In this document: positions 25,186-34,171 of the stretch, piece by piece | Numbering within the stretch: position 1 is the first letter of the stretch | Layout of the letters: each line of letters starts with the position of its first letter | Origin: Anaerolineae bacterium | Lineage (GTDB): Bacteria > Chloroflexota > Anaerolineae > Aggregatilineales > Aggregatilineaceae | DNA length: 64,000 nt | Assembly (NCBI GenBank): GCA_027494015.1 | Contig: JAOSJP010000039.1 | Span: 280,603-344,602, forward strand | Reading direction: 5' to 3' | Translations under genes and position numbers: made by a program | Notes under the pieces: generated by a model | The model's input: only the letters and a program-made list of their open reading frames with translations | What the model was told of the DNA's origin: nothing | Databases searched by the model: none

Positions 25186-25280
25186 GACCTCATCCCCGCT
25201 CGGCGCTGGCGCGCCTCGCCGCCCCCTCTCCGTCAACGGAGAGGGGGCAAGCCGAGCGCAGCGAGGCTGGGGGTGAGGTA
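25186..25280. repeat. R1 repeat copy
   Basis: Complete core with GTCAAC centre. Flanked by ATTTCAGGGCAATCGC (about 25111) and its counterpart GCGATTGCCCTGG (about 25301), also seen at 42940. Part of 25024-25520, which otherwise holds no gene. Confidence 0.85.
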
Positions 25281-25520
25281 GAACAACACGCACGTTTGAA
25301 GCGATTGCCCTGGGGTGCATTTCAGAGTCGGCGGGCTGTGGCGTCTCATTTTTCGCCACATGGAACAATTTTTGAGATAATCGTCAGAGAAATACAACGC
25401 GAATCTGAGGAAACATTAGCAGTCCGCCCATGAATGCCTGGCACTTCGAGGACTGTTGTCGCATCTAAAGATATGAAAATGGGCAGGCGCAGTTATCCCG
25501 CTAGAAAAGGACGGTGTACG

Positions 25521-26186
25521 ATGAGCAGCAACGGCAAGCAGCACGCCAACGACAATGGAGACGGGCACGGCCTCATCCACGAGATCGCCGAGCGCATCGC
25601 CACCGCCGAGTTCGAGACGTTCACCCCTAAGGCGGAGATCGAGGACGCTGTACGGCTCATCCTGCTCAACGTGGGCGAAGACCCGGAGCGCGAAGGCCTG
25701 CTGCGCACCCCGCACCGCGTCGCCAAGATGTACGACGAGCTGCTGGAAGGGTACCGCCAGGACGTGGCGACCATCATCAACAACGCCATGTTCGAGGTCG
25801 AATACGGCAAGGGCGAGATGGTCGTCGTGGCCAACATTGACTACACCTCGCTGTGCGAGCACCACATGCTACCTTTCACGGGCAAGGCGCACGTCGCTTA
25901 TATTCCGCGTGATAAGGTCGTCGGCCTCAGCAAGATTCCGCGCATCGTGGACATGTTCGCCCGCCGCCTGCAGTTGCAAGAGCGCCTGACCAACGAGGTC
26001 GCCGACGCCCTGCAGGAGCACCTCAATCCGCTCGGCGTGATCGTCGTCGTCGAGGGGCAGCATAGCTGCGCGGCCCTGCGCGGCGTCAAGAAGCACGGCG
26101 TGAGCATGGTCACCACCGCCAAGCGCGGTGAGTTTCGCACCAATCCGGCCCTCGTCCAGGAATTCTACCGGCTGGCGGGGCTGTAG
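25521..26186 (+). CDS. folE: GTP cyclohydrolase I
   Basis: 221 aa. It turns GTP into dihydroneopterin triphosphate, the first step of folate and tetrahydrobiopterin synthesis. Seen are [11 protein letters not shown] with the zinc Cys/His pair, a [18 protein letters not shown] helix, and [15 protein letters not shown] with the second zinc Cys. AAAGGACGG precedes ATG 25521, giving the start. The AT-rich stretch 25340-25420 with GAGATAAT-like words may hold the promoter. First of four folate genes: folE, SDR (26454), folB (27506), folK (27867), all on the plus strand. Confidence 0.97.
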   Translation: MSSNGKQHANDNGDGHGLIHEIAERIATAEFETFTPKAEIEDAVRLILLNVGEDPEREGLLRTPHRVAKMYDELLEGYRQDVATIINNAMFEVEYGKGEMVVVANIDYTSLCEHHMLPFTGKAHVAYIPRDKVVGLSKIPRIVDMFARRLQLQERLTNEVADALQEHLNPLGVIVVVEGQHSCAALRGVKKHGVSMVTTAKRGEFRTNPALVQEFYRLAGL

Positions 26187-26196
26187 GCTTGGCTGC

Positions 26197-26450
26197 GGTT
26201 GTTGGTTGTTGCTGGTGGTTGGTTGGTGGTGGTTGGTTCTTGGTTTCTGGTAGTCTGATTAGGCGGGATCGGGGTTATCGGTAATCGGTCATCAGCGATC
26301 AGAGAGCAGGAGTGACCGAAGGCTACAATCGCCAGTTTGGGCCAGGGCGCCGGAGCAGAATCTTCCGCCTCACGCTCCCCTGACCACTGACAACCGGTCA
26401 TTGAAAACCAATAACCAATAACCAACTACCACTCACCCGCGAGGGGGCAC
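26197..26450. repeat. TTGGTTG repeat pair flanking a spacer (R6 family)
   Basis: GGTTGTTGGTTGTTGCTGG on the left and AACCAATAACCAATAACCAAC on the right form a loose inverted repeat between folE and the SDR gene. No gene inside. Confidence 0.6.
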
Positions 26451-26453
26451 CCG

Positions 26454-27218
26454 ATGGACCTGCAAGACAAAGTCGCCATCGTGACCGGCGGCGCGCACCG
26501 CGTCGGCAAGGCGATTGCCCTGGCCCTGGCCCGCGAAGGGGCGCATATCGTCGTGCATTATGGTCACTCCGAGGCGGCGGCGCGCGGCACCGTCGCCGAG
26601 ATCAAGTCGCTGGGCGTGCGGGCCTTGCCCGTCCAGGCCGACCTGCACGATCCGGCGCAGATTGACGCGCTCTTCCGGGCCGTTGACGAAGAATTCGGGC
26701 GGCTGGATGTGCTGGTCAACAGCGCGGCGAGCTTCGTCAAGCAGCCGTTCGACACGATCGGGCTGGACGACTGGAAAGACGTGCTACAGGTCAACCTGCG
26801 CGCGCCGTTCCTGTGCACGCAGCGCGCCGCGCGCCTGATGCGCCGCGCCGAACGCCCGGCTGGCGAGCCGGCCCTCATCGTCAACATCGCCGATCTCAGC
26901 GGTCTGTACCCCTGGCGCGGCTACGCTCAGCACGGCGTCAGCAAAGCCGGGCTGATCCACCTGACCAAAGTCTCCGCCTACGAGTTGGCTCCAGAGATTC
27001 GCGTCAATGCCATCGCGCCGGGGGCTGTGCTGCCGCCGCCGGGCATGGATCCGCGCGGCGAGACGTGGCAAGCGCTCGGCGCGCGCGTGCCCTTGCGCCG
27101 CACCGGGCATCCCGACTATGTGGGGCAGACGGTCGTTTTCCTGGCGCGCAACGACTACATCACCGGGGCGCTGATCCCGGTGGACGGCGGCGAGCACCTC
27201 GTGGGCACGTTGAAGTGA
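26454..27218 (+). CDS. SDR oxidoreductase, pteridine-reductase-like (FolM-type)
   Basis: 254 aa. Rossmann motif TGGAHRVGKAIA (residues 11-22) matches TGx3RxG, the Arg-containing variant typical of pteridine and dihydromonapterin reductases, rather than the usual SDR TGx3GxG. VHYGHSEAAA, NSAASF and VNLRAPF follow. The expected catalytic YxxxK is displaced: before the SK lies GYAQHGVSKAG, with His four residues ahead of Lys and Tyr seven ahead. Together with its place between folE and folB, a role in reducing dihydropterin or dihydrofolate is plausible. No FolA is seen in the window. The His change makes activity uncertain. Confidence 0.75.
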   Translation: MDLQDKVAIVTGGAHRVGKAIALALAREGAHIVVHYGHSEAAARGTVAEIKSLGVRALPVQADLHDPAQIDALFRAVDEEFGRLDVLVNSAASFVKQPFDTIGLDDWKDVLQVNLRAPFLCTQRAARLMRRAERPAGEPALIVNIADLSGLYPWRGYAQHGVSKAGLIHLTKVSAYELAPEIRVNAIAPGAVLPPPGMDPRGETWQALGARVPLRRTGHPDYVGQTVVFLARNDYITGALIPVDGGEHLVGTLK

Positions 27219-27224
27219 GCGGCG

Positions 27225-27419
27225 GGGTGCGCGCAAAACCTGTCAGGTAGGGGCGCTGCTCTGCTGCGCCCTGGTTGACCTCACCCCCGCTCGGCACTGA
27301 CGCGCCTCGCCGCCCCCTCTCCGTTGACGGAGAGGGGGAAAGGCCGAGCGTAGCGAGGCCGGGGGGTGAGGTCAATATCCCCGCGTCCAGCGAGTCGCTG
27401 TCAACTTTTGCACGCACCC
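27225..27419. repeat. full-length R1 composite with both outer ends
   Basis: Ends GGGTGCGCGCAAAA and TTTTGCACGCACCC are inverted repeats. Inner order: CCTGTCAGGTAGGGGCG, GCTGCTCTGCTGCGCC, the R1 core (27277-27373), GTCCAGCGAGTCGCTG. 195 bp, no ORF. It is the uninterrupted reference copy for the R3 insertion at 4741. Confidence 0.85.
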
Positions 27420-27505
27420 GAGCGGCGCGCACGCTGGCGCGCGCCCGGCCCACAGAGTATGATCACGGATGAATCTGACGGCTCTCTGGAACGGGTGAGG
27501 AACTC

Positions 27506-27874
27506 ATGGCCCTGGACAAGATCATCGTGCGCGACCTGCTGCTGCGCGGCATCATTGGCCTGAACGACTGGGAGCGCGAGAAGAAGCAGGACATCCTGAT
27601 CAACCTGACTCTCTTCACCGACACGCGGCGCGGCGGCATGACCGACCAGGCGGGCGACATCCTCAACTACCGCACGATCACCAAAGCCATCATCGCCCAC
27701 GTCGAGGACTCGGCCTACTACACGGTCGAAGCGCTGGCGGCGGCCATCGCCCGCCTCTGCGTGGTGGACCACGGGGCGGATCGGGTCATCGTGCGCGTGG
27801 AAAAGCCGGGCGCGCTGCGCTTCGCCCGTTCGGTGGGCGTGGAGATCGAGCGGGAGCGCGCCGACTTTGACTGA
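27506..27874 (+). CDS. folB: dihydroneopterin aldolase
   Basis: 122 aa. Starts KIIVRDLLLRGIIGLNDWER, the typical FolB opening, with DILNYRTITKAI and YTVEALAAAIA later. It converts dihydroneopterin to 6-hydroxymethyldihydropterin, using the conserved Glu and Lys pair. GGGTGAGGAACTC upstream fits a ribosome site. Its last eight bases overlap the folK start, so translation is coupled. It acts in the cytosol, between FolE and FolK. Confidence 0.95.
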   Translation: MALDKIIVRDLLLRGIIGLNDWEREKKQDILINLTLFTDTRRGGMTDQAGDILNYRTITKAIIAHVEDSAYYTVEALAAAIARLCVVDHGADRVIVRVEKPGALRFARSVGVEIERERADFD

Positions 27875-28406
27875 TCCCCGCCCGGCAACCCCGGCCCTGA
27901 TCGCGCTCGGCTCGAATATCGCGCCGGAGCGCAATCTGCCCCGCGCGGTCGCCCTGCTGCGCCAGAACTACCACCTGACGGTGCGTGCTGTCTCGCGCGT
28001 CTACGAGAGCCTGCCGATCAATGCTGGCGGCGGAGTGGCCGAAGATCAGCCGCCGTTCCTCAACGCGGCGCTGCTGGTCGCGACCGACGGGTATTACGGG
28101 CCGCTGGCGCTGAAATTCCACGTACTGCGCTTCATCGAGCTGCTGCTGGGCCGCCGGCGCTCCGCCGACAAGTTCGCCCCGCGCCCCATGGACCTCGATC
28201 TCGTCCTGTTCGGCGACTGCGTGCTCAACAGCCCGCACCTCACCCTGCCCGACCCCGCCATCCTGACGCGCGCCCACATCGCCCTGCCGCTGGCCGAGGT
28301 CGCCCCGGGCTGGCCGCACCCGCTCACCGGGCAGGCGTTGGCCGCCATCGCCGCCGGGTTCGGCGAGGTGGCGGGCATCTGTCCGCGCGACGATCTGGCG
28401 CTGTGA
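27867..28406 (+). CDS. folK: 6-hydroxymethyl-7,8-dihydropterin pyrophosphokinase
   Basis: 179 aa. ALIALGSNIAPERNL start, VSRVYESLPI, and the ATP/metal signature RPMDLDLVLFGD (about 111-122) with the paired Asp. PDPAILTRAHIALPLAEVAP closes the core. Transfers pyrophosphate from ATP to hydroxymethyldihydropterin, just before dihydropteroate synthase; folP is not in this window. Overlaps folB by 8 bp. A slightly longer C-terminus than usual is present. A repeat with CCGCAGAG arms follows. Confidence 0.95.
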   Translation: MTDPRPATPALIALGSNIAPERNLPRAVALLRQNYHLTVRAVSRVYESLPINAGGGVAEDQPPFLNAALLVATDGYYGPLALKFHVLRFIELLLGRRRSADKFAPRPMDLDLVLFGDCVLNSPHLTLPDPAILTRAHIALPLAEVAPGWPHPLTGQALAAIAAGFGEVAGICPRDDLAL

Positions 28407-28442
28407 CGCTGTTCGCGAGCGCGTTCGCGCGGGGGAAGGCGC

Positions 28443-28526
28443 ACCGCAGAGACGCAGAAGACGCGGAGAAGGGCCAATAGAGGTTCTTGCCTTGTCTTCC
28501 CTCTGCGCTCTCTGCGCCTCTGCGGT
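28443..28526. repeat. inverted repeat with CCGCAGAGACGCAGA arms
   Basis: CCGCAGAGACGCAGA (28444-28458) and TCTGCGCCTCTGCGG (28511-28525) enclose a 52-base spacer. Similar elements are widespread in environmental bacteria. The 28407-28700 gap holds this, plus a TATAGT-like -10 in GGTGCTATAGTGCC. Confidence 0.7.
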
Positions 28527-28700
28527 TCAAGAAACACTCCGCCAGCCTGGCTTGAGCCCCACACGTTTTCCCCTCTTGTGCGCGCCGTGACATGGTGCTA
28601 TAGTGCCAATAATGGGTGAGGGAACTTCCCTCTGGCATCGGGAAACCGCCTCGTGCCTAGCGCGCACGCGCACCATTTAGCCTATCCAGGAGGCAGGACG

Positions 28701-29192
28701 ATGGGACAGAATCAACCGCAATCACCGCGCAAGCCGCAGTTCCAGGCCAGTGATGTCGGAAACCGGGCGCTGCGCGCGCTCGATCAGGCTGGCATCGAGC
28801 GAGGGCTGGGCCTCAGAGTGTTGATTATCGCTCTCGTGTCGGGCGTCATCGCGGCGATCCTCGATCGCGTCCTTGACCTGCCGACCGGGGCGCTGTGGTT
28901 CACGTTCGGCCCGGCCCTCATTGCCACCCTCAACGGCCCGACCTACCTCTTCGCCAAGGGCAAGGAGAGCATCGCCGCGACGGTGATGAGCGCTGTCACG
29001 GGGTTCGCGGCTCTGCTGGCCTGGTGGATCATCACCAAGATCATCGGCGAGCGTGGTGAGGGGATGTTCAGCTACAACCCGGCGGACGCGCTGAACCTGC
29101 TGGAAGTGCTCGTCTGCGGGGTCGTCGTCGGGCTGCTCAGCTATGGCTGGTTCGTGCTGCTGCGCTGGCTGCCCGGCAAGATCGGGCGCTAG
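28701..29192 (+). CDS. hypothetical four-helix membrane protein
   Basis: 163 aa with AGGAGGCAGG before ATG 28701. A soluble N-terminal 40 residues (QPQSPRKPQFQASDV) precede four membrane helices (about 47-63, 72-90, 98-117, 135-155). No family recognised. The topology resembles small substrate-specific components of membrane complexes (for example ECF S-like proteins), but this is weak. A TATAGT-like box about 90 bases upstream may drive it. Confidence 0.65.
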   Translation: MGQNQPQSPRKPQFQASDVGNRALRALDQAGIERGLGLRVLIIALVSGVIAAILDRVLDLPTGALWFTFGPALIATLNGPTYLFAKGKESIAATVMSAVTGFAALLAWWIITKIIGERGEGMFSYNPADALNLLEVLVCGVVVGLLSYGWFVLLRWLPGKIGR

Positions 29193-29261
29193 GATCGCCG
29201 GACAAGCCCACGGGGGCATTTAGGGGCCTATTGCCGCCGCTGCAGGAGCGCGATCTGGCCG

Positions 29262-29362
29262 GAAAGCCCCTCCCCTGGCCCCCTCCCCGGCAGAGCCAGG
29301 GAGGGGGAAGAGCCAAGTCCCCCTCTCTAGCTCGGCTGGAGAGGGGGATTTAGGGGGAGGGG
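29262..29362. repeat. intergenic repeat, inverted copy of 4552-4650
   Basis: CCCCTCCCCTGGCCCC, then CCCTCTCTAGCTCGGCTGGAG. Followed at 29369-29391 by a GGGGCGTA/TACGCCCC palindrome of the R4 type. Confidence 0.6.
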
Positions 29363-29476
29363 CGCGTGTAGGGGCGTATGGCGATACGCCCCGACGAGCC
29401 GCTTGCCACCTCGCGCAAAAAGTGACGGGCGGCTCCCCAGCCGCCCGTCCATCCCGCTTCCCTGGCTCCGTCCCCG

Positions 29477-30397
29477 TCACAGCAGGCTGGCGATAACCAC
29501 CGCCAGCAGAACCAGGCTCAGGTAGATATTGGAGACTTTGAAGACGCTCAGCGCGCGCGGGCCGCTGTATTCGCTGCGCAGCGCCCAGGACGCGCGCCAC
29601 AGCCACAGCGTCGCCGGCAGGGCCGCTAGCAGGTAGGGCCAGCTCAGCGCCCCGTGCGCGGCCAGGAGCAGCCCCAAAACGCCCGTTGCAGCGGCGTGCG
29701 CCAGCATCCAGAAGACGGCGCGCTCCCTGTCGGCGACGACCGGCAGCATGGGCACGCCCGCCCGCGCATAGTCCGGGCGATAGGCCAGCGCCAGACTCCA
29801 GAAGTGCAGCGGCGACCAGGCGAACAACAGCGCCGCCAGCCCCCACACGCCGGGGTCACGCCACGCGCCGACCGCCGCCCCGCCGCTGATCACGGCTGCG
29901 CTGCCCGCCGCCCCGCCGATGACCACATTGAGGGCGCTGCGCGGCTTGAGCCAGATCGTGTACACGCCCACGTAGATGAACGCGCCCACCGCCAGCCACA
30001 GCGCCAGCGAGAAGTTGCCCACCGCCCAGGCCAGTGCGCTGGCCCCGATCACCATGCCCAGCGCAACCAGCAGCACGAGCCGCGCGCGCACGCGCCCGGT
30101 CACCAGCGGGCGGCGGCGCGTGCGCTTCATCAGCACGTCCTTATGACGCTCGAAGTACTGGTTGAGCGCCGACGCGCCCGCAGCCGCCAGCGTTCCCGTG
30201 ACCAGCAGCAGGGCCAGGTCGCCGCCCGACGGGGTGCCGGCGCTGCCGATCAGCGCGCCACCCAGCGCGGCGAAGAGCAGCAGCACGACTATCCGCAGCT
30301 TGAACAGGACGGCGAGCGTTTCCAGCAGGCCGCTGGGCGCTTCCTCGCGCGTGTGAGCGATGGCAGACTCAGCGTTCGGGCGCGCTGCCGTTGTCAT
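29477..30397 (-). CDS. ctaB: protoheme IX farnesyltransferase (heme O synthase)
   Basis: 306 aa with seven to nine membrane helices. It joins farnesyl diphosphate to protoheme to give heme O, for cytochrome oxidase. Motif NQYFERHKDVLMKRTRRRP corresponds to the family NxxxDxxxDxxMxRTxxRP; the first Asp is Glu here, the second is kept. A second acidic region, YRPDYARAGVPMLPVV, follows. GGGAGGG is just upstream of ATG 30397. Upstream sequence is interrupted by a poly-C/poly-G block, so the natural promoter and any cox partner genes cannot be read. Confidence 0.93.
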   Translation of the reverse strand: MTTAARPNAESAIAHTREEAPSGLLETLAVLFKLRIVVLLLFAALGGALIGSAGTPSGGDLALLLVTGTLAAAGASALNQYFERHKDVLMKRTRRRPLVTGRVRARLVLLVALGMVIGASALAWAVGNFSLALWLAVGAFIYVGVYTIWLKPRSALNVVIGGAAGSAAVISGGAAVGAWRDPGVWGLAALLFAWSPLHFWSLALAYRPDYARAGVPMLPVVADRERAVFWMLAHAAATGVLGLLLAAHGALSWPYLLAALPATLWLWRASWALRSEYSGPRALSVFKVSNIYLSLVLLAVVIASLL

Positions 30398-30427
30398 GAT
30401 CCCTCCCAAAGGAACAATATCCCCAAA

Positions 30428-30547
30428 TCCCCCCCCCCCCCCCCCCCCCCCCCCCCCGCGGGGAGGGAGAAAAAAAACCCCCCCCCTCCCCCTCCCCCCC
30501 CTGGGGGGGGGGGGGGGGGGGGGGGGGAGAAAAAAAAAAAAAAAAAG
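30428..30547. other. low-complexity poly-C/poly-G/poly-A block, probable assembly artefact
   Basis: C28 or longer, a short GCGGGGAGGGAG, A7, more C tracts, G30 or so, then A16. Unlike any neighbouring sequence. Removes the upstream region of ctaB. Confidence 0.85.
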
Positions 30548-30767
30548 AAGCACAGGCGACCTGATGCGCCGCGCGGATGTCAGGCCCGGCGGAGGCGGTG
30601 CTGGCAGTGCCTACCGGGCGCGTTCCTTTTAACAGATTTCTATCTTGTTATTCATAGTTATTGTAGCAGGACGGGTATCCCTTCAGCAAGGCTGACTTCT
30701 CCGGGTCTGCGAGGCTGAGTTGAGGGGAGCCAGAGCGTGCTCGGCCCCGGAAGTCTGGTGCCTGAGC

Positions 30768-30830
30768 GTCTCAGCGCCGAGCGGGGGTGAGGTAGAACAA
30801 CACGCACGTTTGATGCGGTTGCCCTGACCT
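30768..30830. repeat. partial R1 repeat with right flank
   Basis: CAGCGCCGAGCGGGGGTGAGGT followed by AGAACAACACGCACGTTTGATGCG, a flank also found after the copies at 25281 and 42920. Confidence 0.65.
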
Positions 30831-30849
30831 TAAAGATTTCGCGCGCCCG

Positions 30850-32900
30850 CTATTCCGCCGCCGGGACGTAGAACAGCCACAGCGCCTTGCCAGCGGGCAC
30901 AACATCGTGCGGGCTGCCCGTCACCGGGCGCGAGCCGAATGCCTCGGTCAGGCGGGCCAGCGTCGTGTTGTCGCCGGGAGGGAAGAAGATCGCCAGGTCC
31001 GCGTCGCGCGGCAGCGCGCCCAGCATGGCCGTGAACTCGTCCGGCGTGGAGACGGTCGCCTGCAAGTCATCGGTCAGGAAGTTGAGCAGGCGCTGGGCGT
31101 CGCTCTGCGGCAGCGCCGGGCCGTCCACCAGCAAATAGACGCGCGTGCCGGGCGGGAAGTCTGCGGCGCGCAGCAGAGCGTCCTCTACGTCGTAGGCCAC
31201 ATGCTGGCGCACCTCGACGTTGAACGTCTCCAGGAACGGGCCGAAGTAGTACGCCGCGCCGGGCGCGGCCAGTGCCAGGGCCAGGATCAGGGCCAGCGCA
31301 GTCTGCACGGCACGCGGCCAGCGGCGCGGCCACAGCAAGGCGAGCAGGTCGCTGACGCCCAGCGCGATCAGCAGCGCCAGTGCCGGGAAGGCGACCACGT
31401 AGCGCGCGGTGACGGCGCTCTCGACCAGCAGCGCGTTGCCCGCCGACGTGCCCAGCAGCCAGATCAGCGGCAGGACGCCCGGCGTCCGCCAGCGCCAGGC
31501 AGCGAAAACTCCGCCGAGCAGCAGGGCGGGCACGGCGTAGGGCAACACGAGGGCGTGCTCGCCCCCATAGTACAGGTAGTAGTGGTAGAGCGTGTTCTCC
31601 GGCGAATTGACGTAGTGCAGTAATGAATGCTGGAAGCGCGCCAGGCGCGCGCTGGGTGTGTCTGGCTCGCGCCCGCTGTCCCAGTACAGGTCGTCTAGCT
31701 CGGCCTTGTCCAGCCGGTCGAGCAGCGGGTGATCGCCCGCAGCGAGCGTCAGGTACACCGGCGCGGCGATGATCACGAACGCCACCAGCGTCAGCAGGAC
31801 GCCACGCGCCGATGGTCGCGGTCGCCAGCAGGCGAACCCGGCGGCCAGCCAGCTTGCCGCCAGCAGCGGGTAGAGGATGCGCCCGCCCTCGTAAAAATAC
31901 TGCGTCAGGCCGAGGGCCACGCCGCCCAGCGCGTAGCCCGCCCGCCGGCCCGTCCGCCAGCCCCAGGCCAGCAGCCCCAGGGCCAGCGTGCCAAAGAGCG
32001 GATCGGCGATGTTGTTGAGCGCCAGGCGACTGTAGTGCAGGTGCGGCGGGAAGGTCAGCAGCAGCAGCGCCGCGATCAGCGCCGTGCGCCGCCCGTACAG
32101 CGCGCGGCCCAGCAGGTACAGCGCGGGCACGGTCAGCGCGCCCAGGATGGCGCTGAGGGCGCGCAGCCCGGCCAGGTTCCGCCCGATCAGCGCGACCAAC
32201 TCCGCCTGCCCGTAGGAGAAGACGAACGGAAATGAGGCGGAAGTGGGCATCGGCGTCAGCAGCTTGACGTCGGGGAAGTCGCGGAAGTACGTCGCGCCGA
32301 GCGCGAAGTGGCTTTCGTCCACCATCACGCGCACCGCATCGCCGAGGTGCACAGCCCGCAGGCCGAGCGCCGCCGCGGTCAGCGCCAGGGGCAGGACGAC
32401 TTCGCGCGCGCTATGCCCGCGCAGAGCGGGCCGCCCCACCCCGCTCAGACCCAACGCCACGAGCAGGATTCCCCCGCCAGCAGCGCGGCCTGCGCGTGAT
32501 GCGACAGGGCGCGCTGCCCCCCGACGTCGCTCAGCGCCGCGTTCGCCTCGGTGACGACGGCTAGGGCCAGCAACCCCGGCGCGGCCAGCGCCCAGGCCCA
32601 GCGCGGACGCAGCGCGGCCAGGCGGGGCGCATCCCGGCCTGACGAGTCTCCCGGCGCGCGGCCCAGCGCCAGCGCCGCGATCAGCAGCAGCGCCCCCACC
32701 GCGAAGGCCCAGGGCGCATAGGCGGCGTAGTAGTCTTTGGGGCCGGGCGTGGGGCGGTAGTGCACCAGGCTTTCAAGCTGCGGGCGGAAACCGTAGGCGC
32801 TGGCGACCATGCACGCGACGGCGAGCAGCGCCAGCGCGCGGGCGGCCAGAGCGCGGTAAGGAGTGCTGGCGGAAAGGAAGCGGCCTGAGTGCTCAGTCAT
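30850..32900 (-). CDS. GT39-like polytopic membrane protein, one frame break
   Basis: About 683 aa after repair. The protein has many helices (about eleven), with the VMVDESHFALGATYF and LTFPPHLHYSRLALNN stretches typical of the PMT/ArnT glycosyltransferase superfamily, which moves sugars from polyprenyl carriers on the outer face. An acidic VDESHFA pair matches the first-loop Asp/Glu signature of that clan. The first about 155 residues (from ATG 32900) are in another frame; adding one G to the G5 run (C5 at 32471-32475) joins the parts (LLAGG-ILLVALG). Substrate unknown. Likely surface glycan, given the epimerases nearby. Confidence 0.7.
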
Positions 32901-33163
32901 TGTCTCGGAGGTATGGCTCGGATGGCCCTGCTGCGTAGGCAATGCTAGTGCGATTTCGCCCCGTCGTCAATGCGGCGCGGGGGGGAGGCCCCGTCCACGG
33001 CCCCTTCAGTCAGGCAGGGGGGAGCTGGGCTCGTGTAGGGGCGCGGCTCGTGCCCTGCTCAAACCCAGACTCCGAAGATGGCAGCCCGGGAGTATTCTTG
33101 CGTCGCATGTCTCTATCCCCCACCAGCCTCGCTGCGCTCTGTGGCGCGATCTTTCGCTGCATC

Positions 33164-34171
33164 CTACGCGCCTTCCTCCTGCCAGGACTCCGTGCCGAAG
33201 GGCACGAATCCCCGCAGGTGATCGAGCAGCTCAGCCAGCCCCGCTTCCAGGCCCACCTGGGGGTACCAGCCCAGCCCGCTCAGACGGCTCCCACTGACGG
33301 CCAGCGACAGGTGGGTGAGCACATCCTGCTCGGTGAAGCGCACCTGCGTGGACGGGCGCAGCGCGCGCAGGGCCGCAACCATGTCCAGCACCCGCGCGTT
33401 CTCGCCCACAACATTGTACGTTTCCCCCGCCACCTGCTCCGCGTGGGCCAGCGCGAAGCGAATGGCATGGCTGGCATCGGCGACGTGCAGCAGCGGGCGG
33501 CGCTGCTCGCCCGTGCCGTACACGGTCAGGGCGCGGCCCACCCCCGCCAGGTAAGCCAGGCGATTGGCCACCGCGTCGAAGCGCACGGCGGGTGCCCAGC
33601 CGAACGCCGATCCCAGGCGCAGCACAGTCACGCGCAGTTTGCCCGCCGCCTGCAGGGCCTGTAGCTCGCGCTCGCCGCGCAGCTTGCTCTCGGCATACGG
33701 CCCCAGCGGGCGACAGATCGCGCCTTCGTCGAAGGGGTGCAGGGCAGAGGTGGGCGATCCCGCCAGCGCGTCCACCGGGCCGTAGACGGCGGCGCTGCTG
33801 GTGTAGACGAGGTGCGCAACGCCCGCTTCAGCCGCCGCCCGCCCGACAGTCGCCGATCCCCAGTGATTGACCTGCTCGATCCAGCCGGGCGGCCCAAAGG
33901 CGAGCGGCGTGCGCACGATGGCCGCCATGTGCACCACCGCCCACACGTCGCGCATGGCCAGGCCCAGGCCCGCGCCGTCCAGAATATCGCCTTCCACAAA
34001 CTGGTAGCGCCCCCGCGCAGGCAGATCGAGCAGGGAGTGATACGCCTCGCGCTGCAGGTTGTCGTAGATGCGGATGAGGCAGTCGTTGAGGGTCGGGTCT
34101 TCGGCCAGGTCGCGGATCAGGCGCGAGCCGATGTAGCCCGCGCCACCGGTGACCAGGATCGTGCGCGTCAT
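33164..34171 (-). CDS. NAD-dependent epimerase/dehydratase
   Basis: 335 aa. The extended-SDR opening VTGGAGYIGSRLIRDL binds NAD; VHMAAIVRTP and a YTSSAAVYG catalytic Ser region follow, then the YxxxK pair in PYAESKLRGERE. Sugar-binding end LHPFDEG and GWYPQVGLEAGL. Typical UDP-glucose 4-epimerase-type proteins have this order; the sugar is not fixed. The start overlaps the cysH stop by four bases (ATGA at 34168-34171), so the two are translationally coupled. The operon with cysH is odd metabolically and may only be a shared promoter. Confidence 0.9.
   Translation of the reverse strand: MTRTILVTGGAGYIGSRLIRDLAEDPTLNDCLIRIYDNLQREAYHSLLDLPARGRYQFVEGDILDGAGLGLAMRDVWAVVHMAAIVRTPLAFGPPGWIEQVNHWGSATVGRAAAEAGVAHLVYTSSAAVYGPVDALAGSPTSALHPFDEGAICRPLGPYAESKLRGERELQALQAAGKLRVTVLRLGSAFGWAPAVRFDAVANRLAYLAGVGRALTVYGTGEQRRPLLHVADASHAIRFALAHAEQVAGETYNVVGENARVLDMVAALRALRPSTQVRFTEQDVLTHLSLAVSGSRLSGLGWYPQVGLEAGLAELLDHLRGFVPFGTESWQEEGA

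Noticed and set aside
30360..30718. ORFs reading across the poly-C/G block near ctaB
   Set aside because: Low-complexity reading frames with no start site or homology pattern; the ctaB start at 30397 accounts for the real gene.
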